Shown here piece by piece: positions 8,176-15,577 of a DNA stretch of 34,310 nt. A model generated the notes under the pieces. It did no database searches and was not told the DNA's origin. It worked only from the letters and a program-made list of their open reading frames with translations. Source of the stretch: a virus; IMG/VR virus record IMGVR_UViG_3300027759_000248, positions 1 to 34,310 of that record. One strand, 5' to 3'. How positions within the stretch are numbered: position 1 is the first letter of the stretch; every line of letters begins with the position of its first letter. A program made the translations under genes and the position numbers.

Positions 8176-10272
8176 ATGGTAGGCTATAGAAACGCTGTTT
8201 ATAATTATAAGACAGAGACCGTAGAATTATATACTTGGTCAGAAGATGGGGGTCGCATCGTTACTTCTTTACGGTGCCATCCCTATTTTTATTATGAAGA
8301 TAATAACGGTCATGAGACCAGTATTTTTAATACTAAATTAAAAATTAAAGAATTTAAAAATCACTTTGACAAATATAAATTTATCAAAGAAAGAGGGCTT
8401 ACTAGAATATTTGATAACCATAGTCCAGTTCAACAAGTATTAATTGATACTTATTGGAATCATAATGATACAGAAGACTTTGTTAAATTTCCATTAAAGA
8501 TATATTTCGTGGACATTGAAGCGGTTGGAAGTAATGGATTTTCTTCTCCGCATGATCCGCAAGAGGAGATTTGTGTCATAACATTATACGATTCTTTAAG
8601 GAAAAAATATATCGTTTGGGGATTACAACAATATTCTACAAATGATCCAGATGTAAATTATAAATTTTGTACATCAGAACAAGAACTTTTGTTAAGTTTT
8701 ATTGATTATTTTCAATTAGATCCTCCTGATATTTTATCTGGATGGAATTCAGACCGTTATGATATTCCTTATATCATAAATCGCATTGTAAAAGTTCTAG
8801 GAGAAGAAGATGCAGACAGATTGTCACCTCATCAGAGACGATATACTAAAATGTTTGCTGGTAAGTTTGGTAAAAAGGAAATAGTTCATAGGGTTGATGG
8901 TATTTCTTGTGTAGATTATCTTGATATTTATAAAAAGTTCTGCCCTTCTAATAGAGAAAGCTATAAATTAGATTATATAGCGCAGGTAGAATTGGATGAA
9001 ACCAAAGTTGATTATGGAAATCAAAGTCTGTATGAATTCATGATAAACGATTGGCAGACATTTGTCGATTATAACATTCAAGACGTTAAGATTCTTGTTA
9101 AACTAGAAGAGGGATTGAAGTATATAGAGCTATTAAGGATGTTATCTTATGTTGGCTGTACTACCATTGAATCTGGATTGGGAACAGTTAGTGTCGTGAC
9201 TGGGGCTGCTGCAATTGAAGCTAGAAAAAGGAAACAAAGACTGCTTACTACTGTTGTAAATGAAGATGAGTTAAAAGATTTCGAAGGTGGTCATGTATCT
9301 GTTCCATTAGTTGGGCATCACACTTCGATTGTTAGCTTCGATGCCAATTCATTGTATCCAAATACGATGATTACTTTAAATACTTCTCCAGAAACTAAAG
9401 TAGGAAGGATTGAAGAAATAGATAAGAACAGGGTTTCTATTAGGAATGTAGATGGGATTGTAGTTGATATGACTACAAAAGAATTCCATAATTTCTTAAT
9501 CAAAGAAAAGATTTCTGTTTCTAGATCCAAGGTCTTATTCAGCCAGAAAAAGAAAGGAATTCTTCCCGAATTAATGGATTCTTTTTATAAAAAACGTGTT
9601 AAAATTAGAAAAGAATTAAAGAAATTAAAAGCAGACGAAAATAATTCAGAAGATAAAAAGATCAAAAACAAAATTGATCAATTGGATACGAAACAACAAG
9701 CGATCAAAATCTTTTTGAACTCTACATATGGCGCGACTGCAAATAAATTTTGTCCCATTGGAGATATGGATATTGCAGAATCTATTACTTTAACAGGACA
9801 AGCAGTAGCAAAAGAAGCTAGAGAAATTTTTAAAAGATTTGTTACTCAAGAAATTGGGATAACCGATCCAGTAGAATTAAATAAAGGTCTTATTGCTGGA
9901 GATACAGATAGCGTAGTTTTTGATACAATAGTAGATACAAATATAGGAAAAATTAAAATTGGGGAATTGTATGAAAAGTATAACAATATACAAAAATTAA
10001 ATTCTAAATTTGGACATGAAATAATAGATGTTACGGAGGAAAATTTATACAGTTCTACATTTTGTTCTAAAACTGACAAAATCATATACGGAAAAATAAA
10101 AAATCTAATTAGACATAAGGTAACAAAGAAAAAATATCTTATTGAAGTGGGAGGAAAATCCGTAATCATGACAGAAGATCATGGATGTATGGTTATGAGA
10201 GACGGAAAATTAATTAGAGTATCACCAAAAGAAATTAAAGAAACCGATAAAATGATTATTAAAAATTCTTAG
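8176..10272 (+). CDS. 43: DNA polymerase gp43, N-terminal part fused to split intein N-half
   Basis: A 698-residue protein: 578 residues of family B polymerase followed by about 120 residues of intein. The 3'-5' exonuclease motifs are visible: D113-I-E (ExoI), Y-D196-I-P-Y-I (ExoII) and Y-N-I-Q-D303 (ExoIII). Palm motif A is D389-A-N-S-L-Y-P and motif B is K511...N515-S-T-Y518-G. Motif C is cut after G-D576-T-D578. The rest of the polymerase is encoded at 11431-12249, and the joined extein would be 850 residues (T4 gp43: 898). It must join with the C-part by protein trans-splicing, because the catalytic D-T-D and the thumb are on separate proteins. It is driven by its own sigma70-like promoter. 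Confidence 0.93.
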   Translation: MVGYRNAVYNYKTETVELYTWSEDGGRIVTSLRCHPYFYYEDNNGHETSIFNTKLKIKEFKNHFDKYKFIKERGLTRIFDNHSPVQQVLIDTYWNHNDTEDFVKFPLKIYFVDIEAVGSNGFSSPHDPQEEICVITLYDSLRKKYIVWGLQQYSTNDPDVNYKFCTSEQELLLSFIDYFQLDPPDILSGWNSDRYDIPYIINRIVKVLGEEDADRLSPHQRRYTKMFAGKFGKKEIVHRVDGISCVDYLDIYKKFCPSNRESYKLDYIAQVELDETKVDYGNQSLYEFMINDWQTFVDYNIQDVKILVKLEEGLKYIELLRMLSYVGCTTIESGLGTVSVVTGAAAIEARKRKQRLLTTVVNEDELKDFEGGHVSVPLVGHHTSIVSFDANSLYPNTMITLNTSPETKVGRIEEIDKNRVSIRNVDGIVVDMTTKEFHNFLIKEKISVSRSKVLFSQKKKGILPELMDSFYKKRVKIRKELKKLKADENNSEDKKIKNKIDQLDTKQQAIKIFLNSTYGATANKFCPIGDMDIAESITLTGQAVAKEAREIFKRFVTQEIGITDPVELNKGLIAGDTDSVVFDTIVDTNIGKIKIGELYEKYNNIQKLNSKFGHEIIDVTEENLYSSTFCSKTDKIIYGKIKNLIRHKVTKKKYLIEVGGKSVIMTEDHGCMVMRDGKLIRVSPKEIKETDKMIIKNS
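9910..10269 (+). other. Split intein, N-terminal half
   Basis: About 120 residues begin at the Ser of the D-T-D-S motif. S-V-V-F-D-T-I-V then G-K-I-K-I-G-E-L-Y fits intein block A, with Ser as the nucleophile instead of Cys; V-I-M-T-E-D-H-G near residue 92 fits block B. The frame ends at TAG without a linker or endonuclease domain. The insertion point in motif C is shared with known archaeal polymerase inteins. Confidence 0.85.
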
Positions 10273-10300
10273 CAGACACAAGATTCTGTGTCTGCTAAGA
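10267..10300. repeat. 14-bp perfect hairpin between intein-N stop and endonuclease promoter
   Basis: Arms 10267-10280 and 10287-10300 are perfect reverse complements with a 6-base loop. The TAG stop of the polymerase N-part is inside the left arm, and the right arm overlaps the first two bases of the late-type box. No U-run follows, so it is not a classical intrinsic terminator. Confidence 0.8.
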
Positions 10301-10306
10301 TAAATA
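10299..10306 (+). promoter_or_regulatory. Late-type promoter box for embedded endonuclease
   Basis: GATAAATA ends 7 bases before the ATG at 10314. The endonuclease would therefore be expressed late, independently of the polymerase. Confidence 0.5.
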
Positions 10307-10313
10307 ATCATGT

Positions 10314-11318
10314 ATGGAAAATAATAAATTAGAAGAATATGTTACATGTGAAATATGTAACATTAATAAAAAACGAATAACGACTTCACATTTAAAAACT
10401 CATAATACGACTTTTTTAGAATATAAAACTTTATATCCTAATAGTAAAACTATTACAGATGAAGTAAGAAAAACGACAGCAGTTACATTAGAAAATTTGG
10501 TTAAAAAATATGGACCAGAAGAAGGAATGATTCGGTGGGAATCTTATAAAAATAAACAAGCTTATTCTAATTCATTTGAATATAAGAATAAAACTCATGG
10601 ATGGTCTGAAAAAGAATATAAAAATTTTAATAAAAGTAGAGCTGTTACTAAGATTAATTTAGTAAAAAAACATGGGAAGGAAATCGGAACCCAAATTTGG
10701 GAAAATTATGTTAATCGACAAAAACACGCTGGATGTTCTTTGGATTATTTTAAAGAAAAATATGGAGAAATTGAAGGTAATATAAAATATAAAGAATTAA
10801 ATGAAAAGAAACGATTAACTTTGGGCAATTTTCAAATTAAATATGGTATAGAAGAAGGAGAAAAAAAATATAAAGAATATTTATATAAAGTAGCCAAAAG
10901 AGAAAGTTTTTCTGAAATGTCTCAAATTTTATTCCTTCAAATAGAAGATATGCATAGCAGCAAAATATATTACGGGATTAAAAAAACTGGAGAATTTTGT
11001 ATATATGATAAAACAAATAAAAAAGCTAGATTTTTTGATTATGTAGATACAGAAAGAAAAAAATGTATAGAATTTAATGGAAATGTATATCATGCAAATC
11101 CAAAAATGTATACCGAAAATGATAGACCAAATTTTTTCAGAAAAGATTTAACTTCTAAAGATATTTGGGAAGAAGATAATAAAAAAAATGAGTTGATAGT
11201 TTCAAGAGGTTATGATTTACTAATAGTGTGGGAAAAGAATTTTACAGAAAATCCTCAAAAGGTTATAAATGAATGTTTGTTGTTTTTATATGGAAAACCA
11301 GAATTACCAAATAGTTAA
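10314..11318 (+). CDS. Vsr-like homing endonuclease inserted in the polymerase gene
   Basis: A 334-residue free-standing protein between the two intein halves. Residues 12-30 form a C2H2-type zinc site (C12-x2-C15-x10-H26-x3-H30). Residues ~55-200 contain repeats of the form K-Y-G-x-E-E-G...W-x-x-Y, probably DNA-binding. Residues ~235-310 hold the nuclease-like core: F-F-D-Y-V, then K-C-I-E-F-N-G-N-V-Y-H, then E-E-D-N-K-K and G-Y-D-L-L-I-V-W-E. This matches the Vsr-related endonuclease family reported in fractured genes with split inteins. It probably cuts intein-free polymerase alleles and so spreads the whole insert. Its 3' end overlaps the intein C-half by 29 bases. Confidence 0.85.
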   Translation: MENNKLEEYVTCEICNINKKRITTSHLKTHNTTFLEYKTLYPNSKTITDEVRKTTAVTLENLVKKYGPEEGMIRWESYKNKQAYSNSFEYKNKTHGWSEKEYKNFNKSRAVTKINLVKKHGKEIGTQIWENYVNRQKHAGCSLDYFKEKYGEIEGNIKYKELNEKKRLTLGNFQIKYGIEEGEKKYKEYLYKVAKRESFSEMSQILFLQIEDMHSSKIYYGIKKTGEFCIYDKTNKKARFFDYVDTERKKCIEFNGNVYHANPKMYTENDRPNFFRKDLTSKDIWEEDNKKNELIVSRGYDLLIVWEKNFTENPQKVINECLLFLYGKPELPNS

Positions 11319-11430
11319 AATAGATTCAGTAAAAGAAATAGGATTTTTTGAAGACGAATATGTTTATGATATAGAAATGGATTCAAATACAGAACATACC
11401 TTTTTTGCGAATGATATATTAGTCCATAAT
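11290..11430 (+). other. Split intein, C-terminal half
   Basis: Forty-seven residues with block F (V-Y-D-I-E then H-T-F-F-A-N-D-I-L) and terminal His-Asn (block G), followed by Ser as the +1 extein nucleophile. These are the residues needed for trans-splicing. Confidence 0.88.
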
Positions 11431-12249
11431 AGTGTCTATCTATCTTTATTTCAGTTAGTTAAAGATTTTTCAATCAACGGGAAAATTACTAAAGAAGCAT
11501 ATAAAGTAGCGGAAAAATTAGAGAAATATTTAAACGAGAATATAAAGTTGTGGTCTCGTCAGACTTTAAATACCATAGATAGTAGATTTGAATTTAAGAG
11601 AGAATCCATGTGCGATTATGGAGTTTTTCTAGAAAAGAAACGCTATGTATTACATGTTTTGGATAAGGAAGGCGTTGTATGTGATGATTGGAAATACACT
11701 GGAGTAGAAGTAGTCACAACCAAAATGCCGAAAGCAGTAAAGCCTTATATTAAAAAAATTATTCAAAACTTGATTACAACAAAATCCGAAACAATTACGA
11801 ATAAGATTTTCAAGGAATCGTATGACGTATTTTTAAATATGGGTATAGATGAAATATCTCAAGTTTCAGGAATTAGAAATCTTGAAAAATATGAACAACT
11901 ATCAAACGGGTTTTCTACATACAAAGGAACCCCGTTTCACGTTAAAGCTGCATACTTCTATAATTTATTGATAGAAGAGTTTGGTATATCTAATAAGTAT
12001 GAAAAAATTATTAGTGGAGATAAGATAAAATTATTTTATGTAGAACAACCAAATAAGTATGGAATATCTGCTATAGCGTATAAGAATAGGTATCCCGAAG
12101 AATTTAAGAATATTTTTAATCCAGATATGGAAGAGATGTTTGAAAAGGATATGTATAAATGTATCGGACGTTTTTATAAAGTAATGAATTGGGTTCCGAG
12201 GAAACCAACCGATCAATTAATTTTTACTTTAGATGATATTTTATCTTGA
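11290..12249 (+). CDS. 43: Split intein C-half fused to C-terminal part of DNA polymerase gp43
   Basis: A 319-residue protein if started at ATG 11290; an in-frame ATG at 11269 is possible, but 47 residues before the splice site fits known intein C-halves better. The first 47 residues are intein, ending F-F-A-N-D-I-L-V-H-N. Splicing before Ser (11431) restores D-T-D-S-V-Y of motif C. The remaining 272 residues are polymerase palm and thumb, with F-L-E-K-K-R-Y near extein start, and end D-Q-L-I-F-T-L-D-D-I-L-S, a tail resembling clamp-binding ends. No Shine-Dalgarno or clear promoter is seen; it overlaps the end of the endonuclease gene and may depend on it for translation. Confidence 0.9.
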   Translation: MENQNYQIVKIDSVKEIGFFEDEYVYDIEMDSNTEHTFFANDILVHNSVYLSLFQLVKDFSINGKITKEAYKVAEKLEKYLNENIKLWSRQTLNTIDSRFEFKRESMCDYGVFLEKKRYVLHVLDKEGVVCDDWKYTGVEVVTTKMPKAVKPYIKKIIQNLITTKSETITNKIFKESYDVFLNMGIDEISQVSGIRNLEKYEQLSNGFSTYKGTPFHVKAAYFYNLLIEEFGISNKYEKIISGDKIKLFYVEQPNKYGISAIAYKNRYPEEFKNIFNPDMEEMFEKDMYKCIGRFYKVMNWVPRKPTDQLIFTLDDILS

Positions 12250-12273
12250 ATTAGAATTAAGCTATGTTAATAT
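12246..12273 (+). promoter_or_regulatory. Sigma70-like promoter with palindromic -10 region
   Basis: TTGAAT (12246-12251), a 16-bp spacer and TAATAT (12268-12273), preceded by TATGT. It lies 11 bases before the ATG at 12285, giving a leader of only about 4-5 bases. A 14-bp perfect palindrome (12266-12279) covers the -10 element. Confidence 0.45.
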
Positions 12274-12284
12274 ATTAACGATAT

Positions 12285-12629
12285 ATGAAAAATATTACAT
12301 TTATTGATTCCATTGGAAGAACAATCCTTTCAGAAGAAATTAGTAGGAATGATACTACTGTAGTCGTTAAAAACCCTGCTATGATTAACGTAGCACAGGC
12401 GCAGAACGGTCAACTACAGGTTCAGTTGATTCCTTTATTCTTTTCTGAATTCATTGATGAATCCCAACGTACTGGAGGTAGTACTTGGACATTTAATACA
12501 AACACAATTACTTTAGGAGACGTAGAAATTGATGGTCGTCTTCTTGAGCAATATGTGCGAGTATTTAGCACTGCTGCCGTTCAGGCTCCAACCGAAGATC
12601 CAGCAGTAGTAAAGTTGTTTGATGAGTAA
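12285..12629 (+). CDS. Small beta-rich conserved phage protein, unknown function
   Basis: A 114-residue protein beginning I-T-F-I-D-S-I-G-R-T-I-L, followed by alternating short beta-like segments (T-T-V-V-V-K-N-P-A, L-Q-V-Q-L-I-P-L-F-F) and an acidic C-terminus. I recall similar proteins near uvsX or polymerase genes in marine T4-like phages; a small-barrel (Sm-like) fold is possible but not shown. It has its own promoter and a strong terminator right after it, so it is an isolated transcription unit. Its codons use C and G at third positions more than most neighbours, which suggests an abundant product. Confidence 0.75.
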   Translation: MKNITFIDSIGRTILSEEISRNDTTVVVKNPAMINVAQAQNGQLQVQLIPLFFSEFIDESQRTGGSTWTFNTNTITLGDVEIDGRLLEQYVRVFSTAAVQAPTEDPAVVKLFDE

Positions 12630-12652
12630 TATTGGTGATTGAAAGACATATG

Positions 12653-12686
12653 AAAACCCTCCTCGATTTCTCGAGGAGGGTTTTTT
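12653..12686 (+). terminator. Intrinsic terminator
   Basis: The stem C-C-C-T-C-C-T-C-G-A (12657-12666) pairs with 12671-12680 around a 4-base loop, with six T after it and A-rich sequence before it. It closes the 12285 gene and isolates it from uvsX. Confidence 0.93.
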
Positions 12687-12687
12687 A

Positions 12688-12715
12688 TTGATTTATTTTT
12701 TGATTATGCTAGGAT
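12688..12715 (+). promoter_or_regulatory. Sigma70-like extended -10 promoter of uvsX
   Basis: TTGATT (12688-12693), a 16-bp spacer and TAGGAT (12710-12715), preceded by TATGC, end 6 bases before the uvsX ATG. The layout is almost identical to the polymerase promoter. Confidence 0.65.
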
Positions 12716-12721
12716 ACGTTC

Positions 12722-13843
12722 ATGGACAAAGATCTAATTAAAGCCCTCGAAGTTTTGGATGAAAATAATCCTTATGCGACTTTCTTAAATAATTCAAGTT
12801 TAAGTAGGGTTGATAAGTGGTTTAGCACGGGTAGCTACATGCTAGATGCATTGATTAGCGGAAAATTTGTAGGTGGTGGAATTCCCAGCGGAAGAATGAC
12901 AATGCTTTATGGAGAAAGCATGACATATAAGTCATCTATTGTGCAAAAGGTTTTAGCTAATGCACAAAAAGCGGGACTTACTCCCGTGATTTTCGATACG
13001 GAAAATGCCATTGATAATGATGGTGCGAAGAGATTGGGCTTAGACACAACTAAGGTAAAATATATACCAACATTTAATATTGAAAAATGTCGCAATGATA
13101 TTTTTAAATTTTTGAATGTAGTTAAGGAAAAGGGGTTGGAAGGAAAGTTTATTATTGCTATTGATTCTTTAGGAAATCTACAAAGTGCGATGGAGACCAC
13201 TCGTATGGAAAAGGATTCTACGAGCATGGATATGGGTACTAGGGCTAGAGCGATTGGATCTTTGTTGACTACTTGTACACAATTGGCTGGTTTAACTAAA
13301 ACACCTATTATTGTAACAAATCATTTGTATGATAACCCAGGAGACTTACATCCTACTTTGGTTAAGAATATGCCAGGGGGTAAGAAGTGTGTGTATCTAC
13401 CTTCTGTATCAGTACAATTGATGCGTAAGCCAGTTAAAGCAGATGCGATCAAATCTAGTTCGGAAGAACTGGCTGCTGGACAGAGAAACTATGTTGGGAT
13501 TATTATTCGAGCTTTGACAGCTAAGAATCGTTTTATTAAACAATACTTGGAAGGAGAAATGTTTATTTCCTTCTCTAATGGTGCTGATAAATATCATGGT
13601 CTTCTAGATTTAGCAGTAGAACTAGGCGTGATTCAACAAGCTGGTGCTACATATTCTATTGATGGTGAAAAGCTGGGATACGCCAAAACTTTTGCAGATA
13701 ATGCAGATTTCTGGGAAAATCGTATTATTCCTCTGATGCAGAAAAAAGTTGATGTTAATTGGGCTTATTCTTCTGAACAAGAAACAGAAATTAAACAGAT
13801 GGAAGCAGAAGTAAGTGAAGAAGGAGGTGAAACTAATGAATAA
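12722..13843 (+). CDS. uvsX: UvsX, RecA-like recombinase
   Basis: A 373-residue RecA-family recombinase (T4 UvsX: 391) that forms filaments on single-stranded DNA and performs strand exchange for recombination-dependent replication, loaded by UvsY over gp32. Walker A is G-E-S-M-T-Y-K-S (residues 64-71), the catalytic Glu region is F-D-T-E-N-A near 91-96, and Walker B is F-I-I-A-I-D-S (143-149). Loop L2 region I-I-V-T-N-H-L-Y near 200 is followed by a Gly-rich M-P-G-G-K-K. The C-terminus is acidic (E-V-S-E-E-G-G-E-T-N-E). It overlaps the next gene by 8 bases. Confidence 0.95.
   Translation: MDKDLIKALEVLDENNPYATFLNNSSLSRVDKWFSTGSYMLDALISGKFVGGGIPSGRMTMLYGESMTYKSSIVQKVLANAQKAGLTPVIFDTENAIDNDGAKRLGLDTTKVKYIPTFNIEKCRNDIFKFLNVVKEKGLEGKFIIAIDSLGNLQSAMETTRMEKDSTSMDMGTRARAIGSLLTTCTQLAGLTKTPIIVTNHLYDNPGDLHPTLVKNMPGGKKCVYLPSVSVQLMRKPVKADAIKSSSEELAAGQRNYVGIIIRALTAKNRFIKQYLEGEMFISFSNGADKYHGLLDLAVELGVIQQAGATYSIDGEKLGYAKTFADNADFWENRIIPLMQKKVDVNWAYSSEQETEIKQMEAEVSEEGGETNE
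13821..13830 (+). promoter_or_regulatory. Strong Shine-Dalgarno sequence inside uvsX
   Basis: AAGGAGGTGA lies 5 bases before ATG 13836. It fixes that start rather than the upstream ATG at 13815. It is the only near-perfect ribosome-binding site I noticed in the window and also encodes the UvsX residues E-G-G. Confidence 0.7.
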
Positions 13844-14060
13844 TCTAAATCAAATTTCTAATGCAATTTTTACAGAGTTGGCTACATCAAAAAAGCCAGT
13901 AACAGTACATTCTGAAGGAAATATTTTAGTAGTTAAAGTAGGCGATGCTGATACAAGAATTATGAATTGGCAGTCTCTGTCTGTAAATTCTATTCTTGAA
14001 ATAGCAAAAAGTCTAACCTTACAAGAAAATTATAAAGGAAACGTACTCCTACACGGATAG
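13836..14060 (+). CDS. Small protein coupled to uvsX, unknown function
   Basis: A 74-residue protein starting M-N-N-L-N-Q-I-S-N-A, with a central beta-like stretch (V-T-V-H-S-E-G-N-I-L-V-V-K-V) and a C-terminal helix. I do not recognise the family. It overlaps the uvsX stop by 8 bases and has a strong Shine-Dalgarno, so it is made together with UvsX, probably at a controlled ratio. A bidirectional terminator follows at once. Confidence 0.75.
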   Translation: MNNLNQISNAIFTELATSKKPVTVHSEGNILVVKVGDADTRIMNWQSLSVNSILEIAKSLTLQENYKGNVLLHG

Positions 14061-14061
14061 C

Positions 14062-14092
14062 AAAAAAGGCCCCCGAAAGGGGGCCTTTTTTT
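14062..14092. terminator. Bidirectional intrinsic terminator
   Basis: The G-G-C-C-C-C-C stem (14068-14074) pairs with 14079-14085 around a GAAA tetraloop, with six A before it and seven T after. It serves the uvsX unit on the plus strand and the 14837 gene on the minus strand; the minus gene's stop codon overlaps the T-run. Confidence 0.95.
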
Positions 14093-14837
14093 ACCTTCTT
14101 CCGTATCTTTCTTCGATACGAGATAGGTGTTGTCTTTGTTTTATATAATCTTCTTTGAGTAATTGATTTACGGCTTTTGTGGAAAGCCTAACAGATTCTC
14201 TATGAGTTCCAGAAGTTTTTGGATTTAAAGGTTTTGGATTTGCTGTTTTATCAAACGATTTCTTTGCTATTTCTGGATTAAAAACTGCGTCGTCTTTATG
14301 ACATTTACAAGTTTTTACTTCTTCCGCATCTTCTGCTTTCTCTTCTTTGTCTTCAGAATCTTCTGAACTATCATATTCTTCCGAATCTTCTGAACCGTAT
14401 TCTTCTGAACCGTATTCTTCTGAATCTTCTGAAGGTAATCCTCCTATTGGTAAGGAAGATGTTTCAGTAGATGCGGGAGCAGAAAAATCTAAAGATACGG
14501 GTTCTACAGATGGAGTTTCTACTTCTGAAATATTATTTGTATTCTGATATTCAGCAGCAAAAGAAGGTCTTAAAGAAGGTGTAAATTTCCCTCTTGTTAC
14601 AAAATCAGAGTTTGCAATATTGATAATATCATCATTTGTTACTTTAGTATAATCAAATTTATCTCCCTTTTCAATTCTAATGATATTAGCAATTTTATCT
14701 ATAACATGGTTTGGAGAATATCCTAAAGATAAACGATCAAACATTTTACCAATCTTATCTTTAAGTTTATCATTATGAAGACGACCTTCATTAATAATTT
14801 CGTGATTAGCCCAACCTGGTCTCTTTAGTATACTCAT
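14091..14837 (-). CDS. Probable late protein with acidic Ser/Glu-rich repeat
   Basis: A 248-residue protein. Residues 1-90 look folded and helical (K-R-P-G-W-A-N-H-E near the start), 95-130 are Ser/Thr/Pro-rich, 131-170 are a low-complexity acidic tract built on E-E-Y-G-S and E-D-S units, and then comes a C-K-C-H cluster near 177 and a basic C-terminus (I-E-E-R-Y-G-R-R). Acidic/basic alternation of this kind occurs in phage assembly or scaffold proteins, but there is no direct match. A late-type box with 6-base spacing supports late expression. The DNA of the acidic tract (14349-14440) is itself repetitive. Confidence 0.75.
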   Translation of the reverse strand: MSILKRPGWANHEIINEGRLHNDKLKDKIGKMFDRLSLGYSPNHVIDKIANIIRIEKGDKFDYTKVTNDDIINIANSDFVTRGKFTPSLRPSFAAEYQNTNNISEVETPSVEPVSLDFSAPASTETSSLPIGGLPSEDSEEYGSEEYGSEDSEEYDSSEDSEDKEEKAEDAEEVKTCKCHKDDAVFNPEIAKKSFDKTANPKPLNPKTSGTHRESVRLSTKAVNQLLKEDYIKQRQHLSRIEERYGRR

Positions 14838-14843
14838 GTTAAT

Positions 14844-14851
14844 TATTTATT
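14844..14851 (-). promoter_or_regulatory. Late-type promoter box
   Basis: On the minus strand this reads AATAAATA, 6 bases before the ATG at 14837. It overlaps the first two bases of the divergent -35 element. Confidence 0.55.
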
Positions 14852-14877
14852 GATTTCTTTTAAATTTTTGTTATAAT
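14850..14877 (+). promoter_or_regulatory. Sigma70-like promoter of glycosyltransferase gene
   Basis: TTGATT (14850-14855), a 16-bp spacer and a perfect TATAAT (14872-14877). It is 7 bases before ATG 14885 but only 1 base before the upstream ATG 14879, so 14885 is the likelier start. Confidence 0.6.
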
Positions 14878-14884
14878 AATGAAC

Positions 14885-15571
14885 ATGACTCCAAAAGTTA
14901 TTATTGTTTCATGTACTAGAAAGCTTCAAGAAGAAGCTCATACACTACCATTATTTCGTTCTTGGAAAGATGGTTTAAATACTCCTAATTATAAATTAGA
15001 TATCGTCTGGGAGAATACAGAGGGAATGCCTACAGTTTATAATAAAAAGTTCCAAGAATATAAAGACTCTGGAGCAGAATTCATCGTTTGTGTACACGAT
15101 GATGTTTATATTGATGATTTAAAGCTATACGAAAAGCTACAGATGACTTATAAGTTAGGTTACAATATTGTTGGCCTTGCTGGTGGATTGAATCCACGTC
15201 TTACAAATCCAGCATTATGGCATGTAATGACTGATATAAACCAACAGAGAGGTGAAGTAGCACATCCAGCGGGAAATTCTAACCAGACTATGACTACGGC
15301 ATTCGGGCCTACACCATCTAGAGTTGCTATTATAGATGGGTTGTTTATGGCATTACATCTCGATTCTGTTAAGAAAACGGATTGGAAATTTAATGAAAAT
15401 TATAAATTTCATCATTATGATTTGGCTAGTTCAATTGATGCAAATAGAGCTAAACTTAAGATAGGTGTGTATCCAATCCACGTAATTCATAGTTCCCCTG
15501 GGCTTTTATCCATCCACGATAAAGCATGGGCTAAAAGCAACAAATCGTTTTTAAAGGAATACAAAGAGTAG
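14885..15571 (+). CDS. GT-A-like glycosyltransferase
   Basis: A 228-residue protein (230 if started at ATG 14879, which lies too close to the -10 element to be transcribed). It begins P-K-V-I-I-V-S-C-T-R. V-H-D-D-V-Y-I-D near residue 75 is the likely D-x-D-type nucleotide-sugar/metal site. I-I-D-G-L-F-M-A near 155 and F-H-H-Y-D-L near 178, then V-I-H-S-S-P-G near 205, fit a small GT2-like family found in phages and bacterial polysaccharide clusters. The acceptor is unknown; DNA base or surface glycan modification is possible. With the gene at 6933 the window holds two unrelated glycosyltransferase folds. Confidence 0.78.
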   Translation: MTPKVIIVSCTRKLQEEAHTLPLFRSWKDGLNTPNYKLDIVWENTEGMPTVYNKKFQEYKDSGAEFIVCVHDDVYIDDLKLYEKLQMTYKLGYNIVGLAGGLNPRLTNPALWHVMTDINQQRGEVAHPAGNSNQTMTTAFGPTPSRVAIIDGLFMALHLDSVKKTDWKFNENYKFHHYDLASSIDANRAKLKIGVYPIHVIHSSPGLLSIHDKAWAKSNKSFLKEYKE

Positions 15572-15577
15572 ATTTTT

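Noticed and set aside
11269-11289. Earlier start for the polymerase C-part at ATG 11269
   Set aside because: It would add seven residues not typical of intein C-halves; ATG 11290 gives the usual length. Not fully excluded.
14347-14547. Ser/Glu-rich plus-strand open frame opposite the acidic protein
   Set aside because: It is the mirror of the repetitive acidic tract on the minus strand, with no promoter or ribosome-binding site.
14879-14884. Glycosyltransferase start at ATG 14879
   Set aside because: It is only one base after TATAAT, so it would lie upstream of the transcription start; ATG 14885 fits better.
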